Shown piece after piece: positions 35,351 to 43,604 of a stretch of 54,903 bases of DNA. This DNA comes from Candidatus Omnitrophota bacterium. GTDB taxonomy: Bacteria > Omnitrophota > Gorgyraeia > Tantalellales > Tantalellaceae. Numbering within the stretch: position 1 is the stretch's first letter; the number at the start of each line of letters is the position of its first letter. Where the stretch lies: NCBI GenBank assembly GCA_028715965.1, contig JAQUQS010000005.1, positions 1-54,903 on the forward strand, read 5' to 3'. The position numbers were made by a program, and so were the translations under genes. The notes below the pieces were generated by a model. It searched no databases. It was not told the DNA's origin and worked only from the letters and a program-made list of their open reading frames with translations.

Positions 35351-36187
35351 TTATCTCCGTATGTTATTTGTTGCTACATCCTCTACACTTACAAGCGAGG
35401 CGGTGACCTTGCCGAAAGGGATCTTGACGATCCCGTACAAGGGATATCGCCTGCTATCGGCGCTTACATACCCCCATGCCCGGCCCTTTTCATATCGTTT
35501 GCCGTCAAGTTCGACATATGGGCGTATCCGGAAAGCCGGTACCGCTTCCCCGTGAGGCAAAGTGACCACCTCTATCTTCTCGACCTCTGCCAATACATCA
35601 TAGTTCTTCTCGTTCAGGTTCAGGGAAAAGGACACCTTTTCCCCCGCTTGAACGGGTCTTGTCATGAAATAACAGATCAGGCTGAGCGGATCCTGCACTT
35701 TTTCCCTTATCGGGCATTCCTTTACGGACCCATCCGTCAAGTTAGTGTATACCGCCGTCAAGGCCTTCATATCATACTCTACGATCACATGCTTTCGATA
35801 GCTGCCTTCTTTACGGTCCGCTTCGTATCTCGCGCTGATGAAGTCGGTCTTGTCCACATACGATATATAGACATCTTCGACCCTGTATATCTTCGACAAG
35901 AACTCATTGGACTCCGTAACGAGCTTTATCACCAGCACTTCACGGTCCATATAGGTCATGACCCCTTCCGTCCAGGCCATGACCCTGCCTACAGGTATCC
36001 CGTTCCAGGCCACAAGATAAGTGAACTTCTTGTCGACGGGGAAAGGGGTCTCAACGCTGATATCTGAAAACGCCTGTTTCTCGGAGATCCCTTTGTGCCT
36101 GTTGATACCGCTTATACCACCGGTACTCACACAGCCCGCCAACAAGGCGACCACGAGCATATAAGTTATCAGTTGAAATCTTCTCAT
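35351..36187 (-). CDS. DUF3108-like lipoprotein
   Basis: 278 residues. Lipobox LLAGC with Cys19, so an envelope lipoprotein; the residues after Cys (VST) do not show the Asp+2 retention signal, suggesting outer-membrane sorting if a Lol system operates. The rest (FTYLVAWNGIPVGRVMA, RHVIVEYDMKALTAVY, YPLYGIVKIPFGKVTASL) matches DUF3108 proteins, beta-rich periplasmic proteins of unknown function. There is no ribosome site; see the leaderless-mRNA promoter. First gene of a unit with ttcA-like and M48 genes. Confidence 0.8.
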   Translation of the reverse strand: MRRFQLITYMLVVALLAGCVSTGGISGINRHKGISEKQAFSDISVETPFPVDKKFTYLVAWNGIPVGRVMAWTEGVMTYMDREVLVIKLVTESNEFLSKIYRVEDVYISYVDKTDFISARYEADRKEGSYRKHVIVEYDMKALTAVYTNLTDGSVKECPIREKVQDPLSLICYFMTRPVQAGEKVSFSLNLNEKNYDVLAEVEKIEVVTLPHGEAVPAFRIRPYVELDGKRYEKGRAWGYVSADSRRYPLYGIVKIPFGKVTASLVSVEDVATNNIRR

Positions 36188-36199
36188 ATTATGCTATAT

Positions 36200-36228
36200 A
36201 TTATAGTAGAAGGAACACCATATGCCAA
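36200..36228 (-). promoter_or_regulatory. Promoter giving a nearly leaderless mRNA for the DUF3108 lipoprotein
   Basis: Minus strand -35 TTGGCA, 17-bp spacer, -10 TATAAT (perfect). The -10 ends 12 nt before the ATG at 36185-36187, so transcription should begin about 5-7 nt before the start codon. No Shine-Dalgarno sequence can be seen (the upstream bases are ATATAGCATAAT). Confidence 0.75.
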
Positions 36229-36247
36229 TCCATATGGCAGTTAAACA

Positions 36248-36796
36248 ATGGATCCGCTGATAAACAGTATCACCAACAGAAGAAGTGTACGCGAGTTCAA
36301 CGGCGACCCGGTAGAGCGGCATAAGCTACTACTTTGCGCGGAAGCCGGCCGGATCGCCCCCTCCGCCTGCAATTCCCAACCATGGAAGTTCGTCATAGTC
36401 GACGACCCGGCAAAAAAGAGCTCATTGGCCCGCGTGGCCTTTGCCGGCGCGTACGGAATGAACTCTTTCGCCGCCAGGGCCGGAGCTTTTATCGTGATCG
36501 TATCCGAACCCCTTAAGATGGCCGCGAGTATAGGGCAATTGTTCAGGGGAACAGATTTCAGGCTTATGGACACCGGCATAGCCTGTGCCCACATAACGCT
36601 ACAGGCCACGGAACTCGGGATAGATTCCTGCATATTGGGATGGTTCGACGAAAAAAAGACAAAAAAGATATTGCACATTCCCCCCACACGGAACGTACCC
36701 CTCATGATCGCGCTTGGATACGGAGTGACGGGACCGCGAGGCGAAAGATCCCTCAAGCCGAGGGAAGATACTATGTCCCTCAATACATATAAATAA
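36248..36796 (+). CDS. Nitroreductase-family FMN oxidoreductase
   Basis: 182-residue nitroreductase fold: SITNRRSVREFNGDPV at the start (FMN phosphate RRS), then EAGRIAPSACNSQPWKFVIV and MDTGIACAHITLQATELGI, then an IPPTRNVPLMIALGYG end. These enzymes reduce nitro compounds, quinones or flavins with NAD(P)H; natural substrate unknown. Divergent from the lipoprotein gene, followed by a strong bidirectional terminator. No ribosome site is obvious. Confidence 0.88.
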   Translation: MDPLINSITNRRSVREFNGDPVERHKLLLCAEAGRIAPSACNSQPWKFVIVDDPAKKSSLARVAFAGAYGMNSFAARAGAFIVIVSEPLKMAASIGQLFRGTDFRLMDTGIACAHITLQATELGIDSCILGWFDEKKTKKILHIPPTRNVPLMIALGYGVTGPRGERSLKPREDTMSLNTYK

Positions 36797-36829
36797 AAAA
36801 GCCCTGTTCTTTACGAACAGGGCTTTTTT
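36795..36829. terminator. Bidirectional rho-independent terminator
   Basis: Nine-bp stem GCCCTGTTC/GAACAGGGC around a 5-nt loop, with A-run before and T-run after on the plus strand, so it can end both the nitroreductase transcript (+) and the TIGR04073-like transcript (-), whose stops lie on either side. Confidence 0.9.
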
Positions 36830-36839
36830 ACAACGAACA

Positions 36840-37133
36840 TCAATCCTTATCCGTAGGATACCAGAACGTGGCTATCTGCCACACTCCTCCGACGAACCTG
36901 GCTATTCCCCGTCCCACATCGTCGTTGGTCTTAGCGGTGCATTCGGGGTATGCCGGAGACCCCTTTGAATTAGTCTCGTTTATGTTGTTCGGAACTTCCA
37001 CGTCACCGTAAACGATATCATCGAGACCTTTTCCCAGGTTCTTCAAGGGCTGGTTCGTCGAAGCCTGCGCACACGCGCACGCACCGAATATCATCGCCAG
37101 CACTATCACCGGTATCAGCAGTTTTTTACACAT
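36840..37133 (-). CDS. TIGR04073-like exosortase-system-associated small secreted protein
   Basis: 97 residues with a signal peptide (MCKKLLIPVIVLAMIFGACA, cleavage near AQA). The mature part has LGKGLDDIVYGDVEVPNNI and GRGIARFVGGVWQIATFWYP, the two paired motifs of the TIGR04073 family found in genomes with exosortase-like protein sorting. Function unknown. I start at the ATG 37131-37133 because GGGGGGAAG precedes it; the longer frame has no signal. Ends at the bidirectional terminator. Confidence 0.7.
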   Translation of the reverse strand: MCKKLLIPVIVLAMIFGACACAQASTNQPLKNLGKGLDDIVYGDVEVPNNINETNSKGSPAYPECTAKTNDDVGRGIARFVGGVWQIATFWYPTDKD

Positions 37134-37221
37134 ACTTCCCCCCTTTGTACGTTTGGCTGAAGTATATCCCATAGAAAAAACATTGTCAAGGCTCCCAGCC
37201 CCGTTGCTCATATTCTCTGGC

Positions 37222-37731
37222 TTATATCACACCCGCGAAAGCCAGAGCGGCAATGGTCTTGGCGTCACTTATCTTGCCGTTGCGGAACATATCCTTGACC
37301 CTGGACACAGGTAATTCCACTACCCTTATTAATTCGTCCCGGTCCTTCTCGACCTTCACCCTTGAAACACACCTGGCTTTATACACATGTATCTTTTCAT
37401 CGGTAAAGCCGGGCGTAGTGTATATATATCCTATCTTCCGCAGGTCTTTTACCTCATAGCCGGTCTCCTCTGCGGCTTCCCTCATAGCACACACCCTTGG
37501 GGTCTCACCCGGGTCTATTTTCCCCGCCGGCAATTCCCATATGAACTTGTCGATAACACCTCGATACTGGCGGATAAAAACTATTTTCCCGTTACGGTAT
37601 GGTAATACTATTGCGGCACCAGGATGCCCAACCTCCTCGAGCTCAACGGTAACCCCGTTAGGCATCCTGCGTTTTGTTCTATATACTTTCAATATCTTAC
37701 CTGAATACATCTTTTCCCTGGATATAAGCAT
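37222..37731 (-). CDS. NUDIX hydrolase (ADP-ribose pyrophosphatase-like)
   Basis: 169-residue NUDIX enzyme. The NUDIX box GETPRVCAMREAAEETGYE (GETPR then REAAEETGY) is complete. The upstream part (VELEEVGHPGAAIVLPYRNG) and TPGFTDEKIHVYKA match ADP-ribose pyrophosphatases. It probably removes ADP-ribose or related nucleotide sugars. Follows its neighbour at a short distance. Confidence 0.9.
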   Translation of the reverse strand: MLISREKMYSGKILKVYRTKRRMPNGVTVELEEVGHPGAAIVLPYRNGKIVFIRQYRGVIDKFIWELPAGKIDPGETPRVCAMREAAEETGYEVKDLRKIGYIYTTPGFTDEKIHVYKARCVSRVKVEKDRDELIRVVELPVSRVKDMFRNGKISDAKTIAALAFAGVI

Positions 37732-37805
37732 TTATCCTCACTTTCTTAAGGGTTTTGGCATGTACCGGAAAGGGGCCATGAACATATTATACACAAGGAG
37801 ATAAA

Positions 37806-37841
37806 AGAAAAAAGGGGTGAGCCTAAAAAAGCCCACCCCTT
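37806..37841 (-). terminator. Rho-independent terminator after the 122-residue membrane-protein gene
   Basis: Hairpin GGGGTG-GGC with loop and GC-CACCCC, one mismatch, followed by six T on the minus strand, 20 bp after the stop at 37862. Confidence 0.75.
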
Positions 37842-37861
37842 CCAAGAATATCCTTTATCTA

Positions 37862-38230
37862 TCAATTTTTGATGAAATCCAATATCGCTTCGTCCTTTTT
37901 CTTTTCCCATTCTTTCCTGAAATCGGACCTGTGCTTTGTTTTCAGCTCAGGCATCATCGTGTAAGAATCGCTCAGCCTCAGCTGTTTTGTCCCGGTTCCC
38001 GCGTTATCCTGAAGCTGCGGCGCTCCTATGAACATAAAACCGACGACCATGACCGTCAATACGGAGGCAAGCGTATATTTTCTCAGGCGATGCCTGTATA
38101 GCGGCGCGGAACCACATTTCATCGTCACCCCACCATCAACCTCGCCACGCAGATAATCCCCAGCAAGATTTATCGCCTCGTCTTTGCTGGAAGCGTCGCA
38201 TACTATTTCTATCAACGTCCTGTATCTCAT
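37862..38230 (-). CDS. Small single-span membrane protein of unknown function
   Basis: 122 residues. The N-terminal 50 (RTLIEIVCDASSKDEAINLA) look like a small folded domain; then basic YRHRLRKY, a membrane helix at about 53-70 (TLASVLTVMVVGFMFIG) and a polar, lysine-rich tail ending EEWEKKKDE-like. I do not recognise it. A good ribosome site (GGAGG) and its own promoter and terminator show it is a real monocistronic gene. Confidence 0.65.
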   Translation of the reverse strand: MRYRTLIEIVCDASSKDEAINLAGDYLRGEVDGGVTMKCGSAPLYRHRLRKYTLASVLTVMVVGFMFIGAPQLQDNAGTGTKQLRLSDSYTMMPELKTKHRSDFRKEWEKKKDEAILDFIKN

Positions 38231-38286
38231 GCGTCCTCCATATTATATGTCACTATTTGTAAATTAACATGTATATATTTATTTCA

Positions 38287-38315
38287 AGTCTACACCTCTG
38301 GGCAGAAATTGTCAA
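38287..38315 (-). promoter_or_regulatory. Promoter of the 122-residue membrane-protein gene
   Basis: Minus strand -35 TTGACA, 17-bp spacer, -10 TAGACT; start of transcription near 38280, a 50-nt leader with GGAGG. The remaining bases 38316-38475 are AT-rich with no gene or clear terminator for suhB. Confidence 0.65.
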
Positions 38316-38475
38316 CTAGCTTTTTTATATATTACAGCATTTAGCCTGTTTTTACCAGATCCTTGATCAATAAGACTATTGAAGGATAAAAAAATATTTT
38401 AACTTTTTTTTGTTACAACTATGGGCATACCATATAATTGTCGGACAGATCAAGAGCGAGGAAACTATAGACACT

Positions 38476-39270
38476 TTATGCTCTAATAGAGGATAAGACT
38501 TCTCTCATTTCAGCGTAAATGCCAGTGTTCGCCGCGAGTATCTCTTTATCATAAATATCAAAATCCTTGCCATCCAATGTTGAGACCAACCCTCCTGCTT
38601 CCCTTACGATAAGCTGTCCGGCGGCCGTATCCCACGGCGATAGGTTGAACTCCCAGTACCCGTCGAACCTTCCGCATGCCACATAACACAGGTCAAGCGC
38701 CGCAGAACCGGCTCTTCTGACCGCCTGCGCTTTTTTTAGCATAATGTCGAAATATTTGACGTTCGAAGACTTTTCCGACAGGTCATACGCGAACCCTGTT
38801 GCCATAAGCGCGTCCGTCATGCGGGAAATATGTGAAACTCCTATCTTTTTACCGTTAAGGAACGCCCCGCCCTTATCCAGCGCGGTGAATAACTCTTTCC
38901 GGCACGGATCATACACCGCTCCGACTTTTACGCTTTTCCCGTATATTACCCCGATGGAAACACAGAAGAACGGGAACCCATGAGCATAGTTCGTGGTCCC
39001 GTCTATAGGATCTATGACCCACTTGAAAGAGGACCCATCCGCCCCTACTTCTCCACCCTCTTCTGCCAATATCGAGTGCTCGGGATGCCTCTGCCTGATC
39101 ATATCCGTTATCATCTTTTCAGAAGCCCTGTCAACATCCGTAACAAGGTTATTGAACGCGCCCTTATGCGATATCTGCTTATTTGTATCGACCCTTTCAA
39201 ATATCATTCGCCCGGCTTCGGTCGCGGCCATTACGGCCGTTTCCAGTATATTCTTGTATTCTCCGTCCAT
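38476..39270 (-). CDS. suhB: Inositol monophosphatase family protein (SuhB-like)
   Basis: 264 residues with all family motifs: ILAEEGGE (metal), WVIDPIDGTTNYAHGFPFF (motif 1), and WDTAAGQLIVREAGG (motif 2). Hydrolyses inositol phosphate or 3'-phosphoadenosine-type substrates; SuhB homologues also act in rRNA antitermination. ATG directly abuts the glycosylase stop (TAA ATG). Symbol assigned on family, not orthology. Confidence 0.85.
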   Translation of the reverse strand: MDGEYKNILETAVMAATEAGRMIFERVDTNKQISHKGAFNNLVTDVDRASEKMITDMIRQRHPEHSILAEEGGEVGADGSSFKWVIDPIDGTTNYAHGFPFFCVSIGVIYGKSVKVGAVYDPCRKELFTALDKGGAFLNGKKIGVSHISRMTDALMATGFAYDLSEKSSNVKYFDIMLKKAQAVRRAGSAALDLCYVACGRFDGYWEFNLSPWDTAAGQLIVREAGGLVSTLDGKDFDIYDKEILAANTGIYAEMREVLSSIRA

Positions 39271-39933
39271 TTAGCTCCTTTTGCCCCCGCGTCCATGGCC
39301 TAGCGGACAACCATCACACCGTGGGTTCGTCCTGCAAAATATTTTCGCTGTCTCCACGATAAGGGCATGATACTGGTTGAACCGGCGTACTCGGCCTTCC
39401 AGGGCCCTCATAACAACAACCTGTATTGTATCATATGTGTCCCTTTCGTCAACAATACCGTGCCGGGTAAATATCCTCCGAGTATACGCGTCAACCACGA
39501 AGATCGGCTTGTTCAACGCGTATAGCAATATCGAGTCAGCCGTCTCCGGGCCGATACCCTTGATCGCGAGAAGCTTCTCGCGCAGTCCCTTTAAAGGCTT
39601 CCTCCGGAGCTTTCCGATATCCCCCCCGCACTCCTCCCGCAGAAAGGCACACAGGCTCTTTAGCCTTTCCGCCTTAACACGAAAGAACCCCGAACATTGT
39701 ATGGCCTTTTCGAGCTTACGTCTGTCCACGTTAAGTACTGCCATCGGATCCATCAACTTTTCTTTCTTCAGCCTAGATATGGCCCTTTCAACGTTCCTCC
39801 ATGATGTGTTCTGGGTAAGCACCGCGCCGACCATGACCTCAAAACTGGTTTCCGCTGGCCACCACCCAAGGTCCCCGAAATGATCATCCATACGCTCGTA
39901 CATGGCCCTTATCTGCCGGGGATCATCCTTCAT
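39271..39933 (-). CDS. HhH-GPD DNA glycosylase (endonuclease III-like, MagIII type)
   Basis: 220 residues of the endonuclease III fold: VGAVLTQNTSWRNVERAI, hairpin-helix-hairpin LLAIKGIGPETADSIL and catalytic D148 in FVVDAYTRR. The lysine used for beta-elimination in Nth (GRKTAN) is replaced by E130 (GPETAD), which points to a monofunctional glycosylase such as alkyl-base MagIII. The C-terminal Fe-S motif is incomplete: C200, C206, C209 and no fourth Cys. ATG overlaps the protease stop (ATGA). Confidence 0.85.
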   Translation of the reverse strand: MKDDPRQIRAMYERMDDHFGDLGWWPAETSFEVMVGAVLTQNTSWRNVERAISRLKKEKLMDPMAVLNVDRRKLEKAIQCSGFFRVKAERLKSLCAFLREECGGDIGKLRRKPLKGLREKLLAIKGIGPETADSILLYALNKPIFVVDAYTRRIFTRHGIVDERDTYDTIQVVVMRALEGRVRRFNQYHALIVETAKIFCRTNPRCDGCPLGHGRGGKRS

Positions 39934-41072
39934 TTGGACAGCTCCGGCATATCCCCGGACAACGATATCGCGTACTTCCGCGCGTTCTCTATACGCTCCG
40001 ATATCGGAGGATGGTTATAAAATACGGCCTTTTGCAGCCGGGAAGGATCTGTTACGGAAAGATTGATCTCCGCGAGCTTTTCCATCATACCGATGAACGC
40101 TTCCGGATCACGCGTGATCCGGAGAGAAATATCATCCGCCTCTTTCTCGAGAGCGCATGAGAACAGGTTATATAGCGGCATTACGAGAAATCCGGCCACA
40201 CTGGAAATGATGTATAAGAAAGGCAAGAGCCGCATGTCATATGCGGCACTGACCCCGGCAAGCTTAGTAATATAGGGAAAAATCACGGATAGCGCCCCGA
40301 AAGCCGCGAGGGTAAGTCCTCCCGAGAACGCTATAAGCTTCCATATATGGCCACGCATATGGTGCCCGAACTCATGGGCGACGACCGCCAGGACCTCCTC
40401 CCGGCCAAGATCATTTACGAGATTATCCGCCAGTATGACACGCCGGGTCGTGCCGATCCCCACAAGCGCCGCGTTCACCTTTACGGTCTTCCTGCTAAGA
40501 TCGATCTTTGACACCGCGACCGTGCCTACTCCGGCCCTGAGGGCCATGGACTTGATCTCTCTCTCCAGAATAGGGTCGTCCAGCGGAACATATTTGAAGA
40601 ATATAGGTATTACATATACAGGGAATATCCCGGCCATCAGTACGGAGAACCCCACCCACGATCCGGCAGATATGAGCCACCAGGCTCGGGGAAAACACCT
40701 CAAAACATAAAAAAATACCGTGGCACACCCTACAGACAGGAACAAGGACAACAAGGATGAACTTGCCTCATCCTTCATCCAGCCCAGGTATCCCTCACGG
40801 GAAAGCCCGAACCTGTGTTCCACCCGGAACGAGGAATAATAACGTATGGGAAGCTTTCCCATACGAACGAACAGAAAGAATATGAAGGAGAACACCAGAT
40901 AAGAAAAAACCATTCCGGAACGGCCTGCCGTGATGACCCTACCCACCCGTTCCGCCAGAAAAATATGGAAGCAAAGAGCCAGTACCACCGAGGCAGCCAG
41001 GTCCACAAAGAACATTTTCGTCCGCACCGCGAAATACGCCCTGGCTTTTCCCTTGTCCATCTCTCCCGCCAT
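39930..41072 (-). CDS. Ste24-like M48 family membrane protease (CAAX prenyl protease 1 type)
   Basis: About 380 residues with several membrane helices and VVAHEFGHHMRGH (HExxH) plus CALEKEADDISLR (third zinc ligand); SKIDLSRKTVKVNAA and VGIGTTRRVILADNL are typical of Ste24. Bacterial homologues degrade or quality-control membrane proteins. Start taken as the ATG at 41072; the listed frame begins 9 nt earlier with TTG, and an ATG 12 nt later is also possible. Confidence 0.85.
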   Translation of the reverse strand: MAGEMDKGKARAYFAVRTKMFFVDLAASVVLALCFHIFLAERVGRVITAGRSGMVFSYLVFSFIFFLFVRMGKLPIRYYSSFRVEHRFGLSREGYLGWMKDEASSSLLSLFLSVGCATVFFYVLRCFPRAWWLISAGSWVGFSVLMAGIFPVYVIPIFFKYVPLDDPILEREIKSMALRAGVGTVAVSKIDLSRKTVKVNAALVGIGTTRRVILADNLVNDLGREEVLAVVAHEFGHHMRGHIWKLIAFSGGLTLAAFGALSVIFPYITKLAGVSAAYDMRLLPFLYIISSVAGFLVMPLYNLFSCALEKEADDISLRITRDPEAFIGMMEKLAEINLSVTDPSRLQKAVFYNHPPISERIENARKYAISLSGDMPELSK

Positions 41073-41124
41073 TGTCCTCAATAAAAACCCAAGCCTTCAG
41101 GCTCCGATACCACGCCTCAAAGTA

Positions 41125-41460
41125 TCACTTCTTTTTTTTCGGCCTGTTGATAGCGTCTATCCGCCTTTTAACCTTGTCTCCGTCATCGGCCAGTTTGGTA
41201 AGCCTTGTCTTGAACGGTTCCAGCCCGTCTATCTGCATTTCGCCACTGGATATCTTGCCAGCGACATATTTACCCAGCTCATGGTAAAGTTTCTCTTTTT
41301 CCAGGTTCTTCATCTGTAGCTCGATATGAGCCTGGGCCACTTTGTACATCTTTACCATATCCTTCTCAGCGGCTTTCATAGCCTTTGAAAGCTGGTTCCC
41401 GGTCTTCTGCATTACCGGTTGATACTTTTTGATCAGCTCGTTAACCTCATCCTTTTTCAT
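41125..41460 (-). CDS. Helical/coiled-coil protein of unknown function
   Basis: 111 residues, almost all charged helix: KKDEVNELIKKYQPVMQK, AAEKDMVKMYKVAQAHIELQ, and a Lys-rich end (RRIDAINRPKKKK). No signal peptide or membrane segment. Not recognised; resembles small structural or chaperone-like coiled coils. Good GGAGACAGG before the ATG. Between a Ste24-like protease and lpxA. Confidence 0.55.
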   Translation of the reverse strand: MKKDEVNELIKKYQPVMQKTGNQLSKAMKAAEKDMVKMYKVAQAHIELQMKNLEKEKLYHELGKYVAGKISSGEMQIDGLEPFKTRLTKLADDGDKVKRRIDAINRPKKKK

Positions 41461-41513
41461 CCCTGTCTCCTTTTTTGAGATATTTTACATCGCGTCGACC
41501 GGCCCCTACACCA

Positions 41514-42305
41514 TCAAAAGAACTCTTCTTTACTGAAACGTACTTTACATATCTTCCTCTTCGAGGTCTCCACAAAAGAGACAAAATGTTCTATCTCAGG
41601 GGAATGCGACCCGCTCTTTATCCGGGCCAGGGCATCGTCCACTGACAGCCCCGAGAGAAACATGGCCTTATAGGCTTCCTTGACCTCCCGTATCACGTCA
41701 GCCGTGAATCCGGCCCTCCGGAGCCCCACAAGATTTATCCCGCGTATGACCGAGGGACCTCTGACCAGAAGATATGGAGGAACATCTTTATTAACCCCGG
41801 TAAAACCGCCTATCATGGCGTATCTACCCACACGACAGAACTGGTGGAATACCACGTTCCCAGAAATGAACGCCCCCTTTTCCACCTTCACATGGCCCGC
41901 CAATAACGCTCCATTAGCTATTATGACATTGTCCTCTATTTCGCAATTATGGCCAAGATGCGACTGGACCATCAGCATATTATCGTCACCGACCACGGTA
42001 GCCGAGCCTTCGGCCGTGCCTCTATGTATGGTCACGTATTCCCTTATGACATTGTTCTTTCCTATCCGCGTAAATGTCGGACCGCCTTTATAGGCATGGT
42101 CCTGCGGGTCATTGCCTATCACGGCACCGGTATAAATAACGGTGTTCTCCCCGATCTCGGTACCTCCGCATATATAAGCGTTAGCCATGATACGCACCCC
42201 GGAGGCGATCTTTACACCCGCTTCTATGATCACTCCCGGACCTATTTCCACCGTGTCGGCTATTTCCGCGTCACGCGATATCATCGCCGTGCCATGAGCT
42301 TTCAT
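41514..42305 (-). CDS. lpxA: Acyl-[ACP]--UDP-N-acetylglucosamine O-acyltransferase LpxA
   Basis: First committed step of lipid A synthesis. 263 residues, left-handed parallel beta-helix built of hexapeptide repeats (EIGPGVIIEAGVKIASGVRI and onwards), VQSHLGHNC with the catalytic His region, and a helical C-terminal end with LRRAGFTADVIREVKEAY. Length is typical. Start follows the HAMP gene stop directly (TAA ATG). Its presence shows an outer membrane with lipid A. Confidence 0.93.
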   Translation of the reverse strand: MKAHGTAMISRDAEIADTVEIGPGVIIEAGVKIASGVRIMANAYICGGTEIGENTVIYTGAVIGNDPQDHAYKGGPTFTRIGKNNVIREYVTIHRGTAEGSATVVGDDNMLMVQSHLGHNCEIEDNVIIANGALLAGHVKVEKGAFISGNVVFHQFCRVGRYAMIGGFTGVNKDVPPYLLVRGPSVIRGINLVGLRRAGFTADVIREVKEAYKAMFLSGLSVDDALARIKSGSHSPEIEHFVSFVETSKRKICKVRFSKEEFF

Positions 42306-42746
42306 TTACCTGTCCTCTTTTCTTTTATCAAGTTTAGCAACAAGGTCATTTATGACATCCGCTACGGGCTTAAGGTCGTGGTCTTCGCTTATTTCCAGCC
42401 TTATGGAATAATCCCCTTCATCTATCCTCCGGATATCATATTCCAGTCTTTCCAGGGGCGCTATAAAACGATATGACAGTACGGACGCCCATGTCAAGAG
42501 AAGCGCGAACACACCGGGAAGCCCTATAAGCAGCATCGCGTTTATCCTGGTTATCACAGGTATCAGGTCCCTTGCCACGACATCCGGCAAAAGTATCTGG
42601 TCCGCCAGGAGCGTGAATATAAGATAATACAGGCATCCTCCCACGAGCACGGTCGGTACCACCATGGATAAAGCCAGTATAATAAGATATCTGGACTGTA
42701 GTGACCTGTTCAGGTATTTTTTCCGCGGCTTATTTTTATCGCTCAT
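42306..42746 (-). CDS. HAMP-domain membrane protein without an output domain
   Basis: About 146 residues: basic N-terminus, membrane helix at about 22-45 (of this start), short periplasmic part, second membrane helix, then a HAMP module (YRFIAPLERLEYDIRRIDEG, DLKPVADVINDLVAKLDK). It ends after the HAMP; there is no kinase, MCP or cyclase domain. Start is the ATG at 42744-42746 behind GGAGG, overlapping the DUF3047 gene by 11 nt. Between a DUF3047 gene and lpxA. Confidence 0.8.
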   Translation of the reverse strand: MSDKNKPRKKYLNRSLQSRYLIILALSMVVPTVLVGGCLYYLIFTLLADQILLPDVVARDLIPVITRINAMLLIGLPGVFALLLTWASVLSYRFIAPLERLEYDIRRIDEGDYSIRLEISEDHDLKPVADVINDLVAKLDKRKEDR

Positions 42747-43584
42747 TTTCCCCAACCTCCGGTTCTTCTTGAACGGCAATGGCTGCCTCTCCGGCGTCCG
42801 ACGCCGATAGAGGCTTCTGGTCCATATATCCGAAAGTCACGTTATCGTAATATGCCTGCGCTATAGTACCGGTGCTATCCGCATCCGTCATGAAAGCTAT
42901 CGCCAGCACATCATATTTAAGTTCGCGACCAAAAAGCTCCCTGTAATCCGCCGCTATATCCCTGAATTCGCGTTTCCACTCCCCGGCGGCACCGGACTCA
43001 AGCACCTTTATCATGACGTTCTTCGTATAAGGGCTCGCCGTCACCGTACCGGCCGGGATATGTTCGGTCCAGACATACTGTATGGCTTTAGTGTTAAGGA
43101 AAAACCCGGCGTGGAACACCACGTACATCTGCGCGGCAAAATCGAACTCTTTTTTCTTGCCCAGCGTTTCGTCCTCTTTGCGCCCGGGGAATTCGCCGAT
43201 CTTCCAGTCCCAGGAAACGAACGGCCTCCTCTCGCGGTCCAGGCTGTATCTCAGTATAATGGCTGACGCTCCACCCTGGCTTTCAGCCTTCACCATGCTG
43301 CCAGTGGTCTCCGCCGGGAATATTGAATAATCCGTACTTTTTGGCGCCAGGGCCTGCTGCTCCCATTCGTCCAGCCCCGAAGAAGAGTCAAAATCAAAGC
43401 TCCGTTCTATATCATACTCCTCCATGCCGGGCAAAGCCGGCAGTTCCTCCTTTTGGACGCGGATATGATGGAACAACGCCGCGATAACCGAGGAGACACG
43501 GTCTTTCAATGTGCCGGACAAGACGGCAAAGATAACGACCGCGACAAGAAATACGAGCAATAATATAGGTCTTTTTTTACGCAT
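42736..43584 (-). CDS. DUF3047-like exported protein
   Basis: 282 residues: N-terminal membrane helix (PILLLVFLVAVVIFAVLSG), then an envelope-exposed domain. Motifs PFVSWDWKIGEFPGRKEDE, FDFAAQMYVVFHA, IQYVWTEHIPAGT and IAFMTDADSTGTIAQAYYDN match DUF3047, a beta-rich family of unknown function. The last 20 residues are acidic. No clear ribosome site. Overlaps the HAMP gene. Confidence 0.8.
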   Translation of the reverse strand: MRKKRPILLLVFLVAVVIFAVLSGTLKDRVSSVIAALFHHIRVQKEELPALPGMEEYDIERSFDFDSSSGLDEWEQQALAPKSTDYSIFPAETTGSMVKAESQGGASAIILRYSLDRERRPFVSWDWKIGEFPGRKEDETLGKKKEFDFAAQMYVVFHAGFFLNTKAIQYVWTEHIPAGTVTASPYTKNVMIKVLESGAAGEWKREFRDIAADYRELFGRELKYDVLAIAFMTDADSTGTIAQAYYDNVTFGYMDQKPLSASDAGEAAIAVQEEPEVGENER

Positions 43585-43604
43585 AAAACGTCGTGACTAC
43601 ACGA

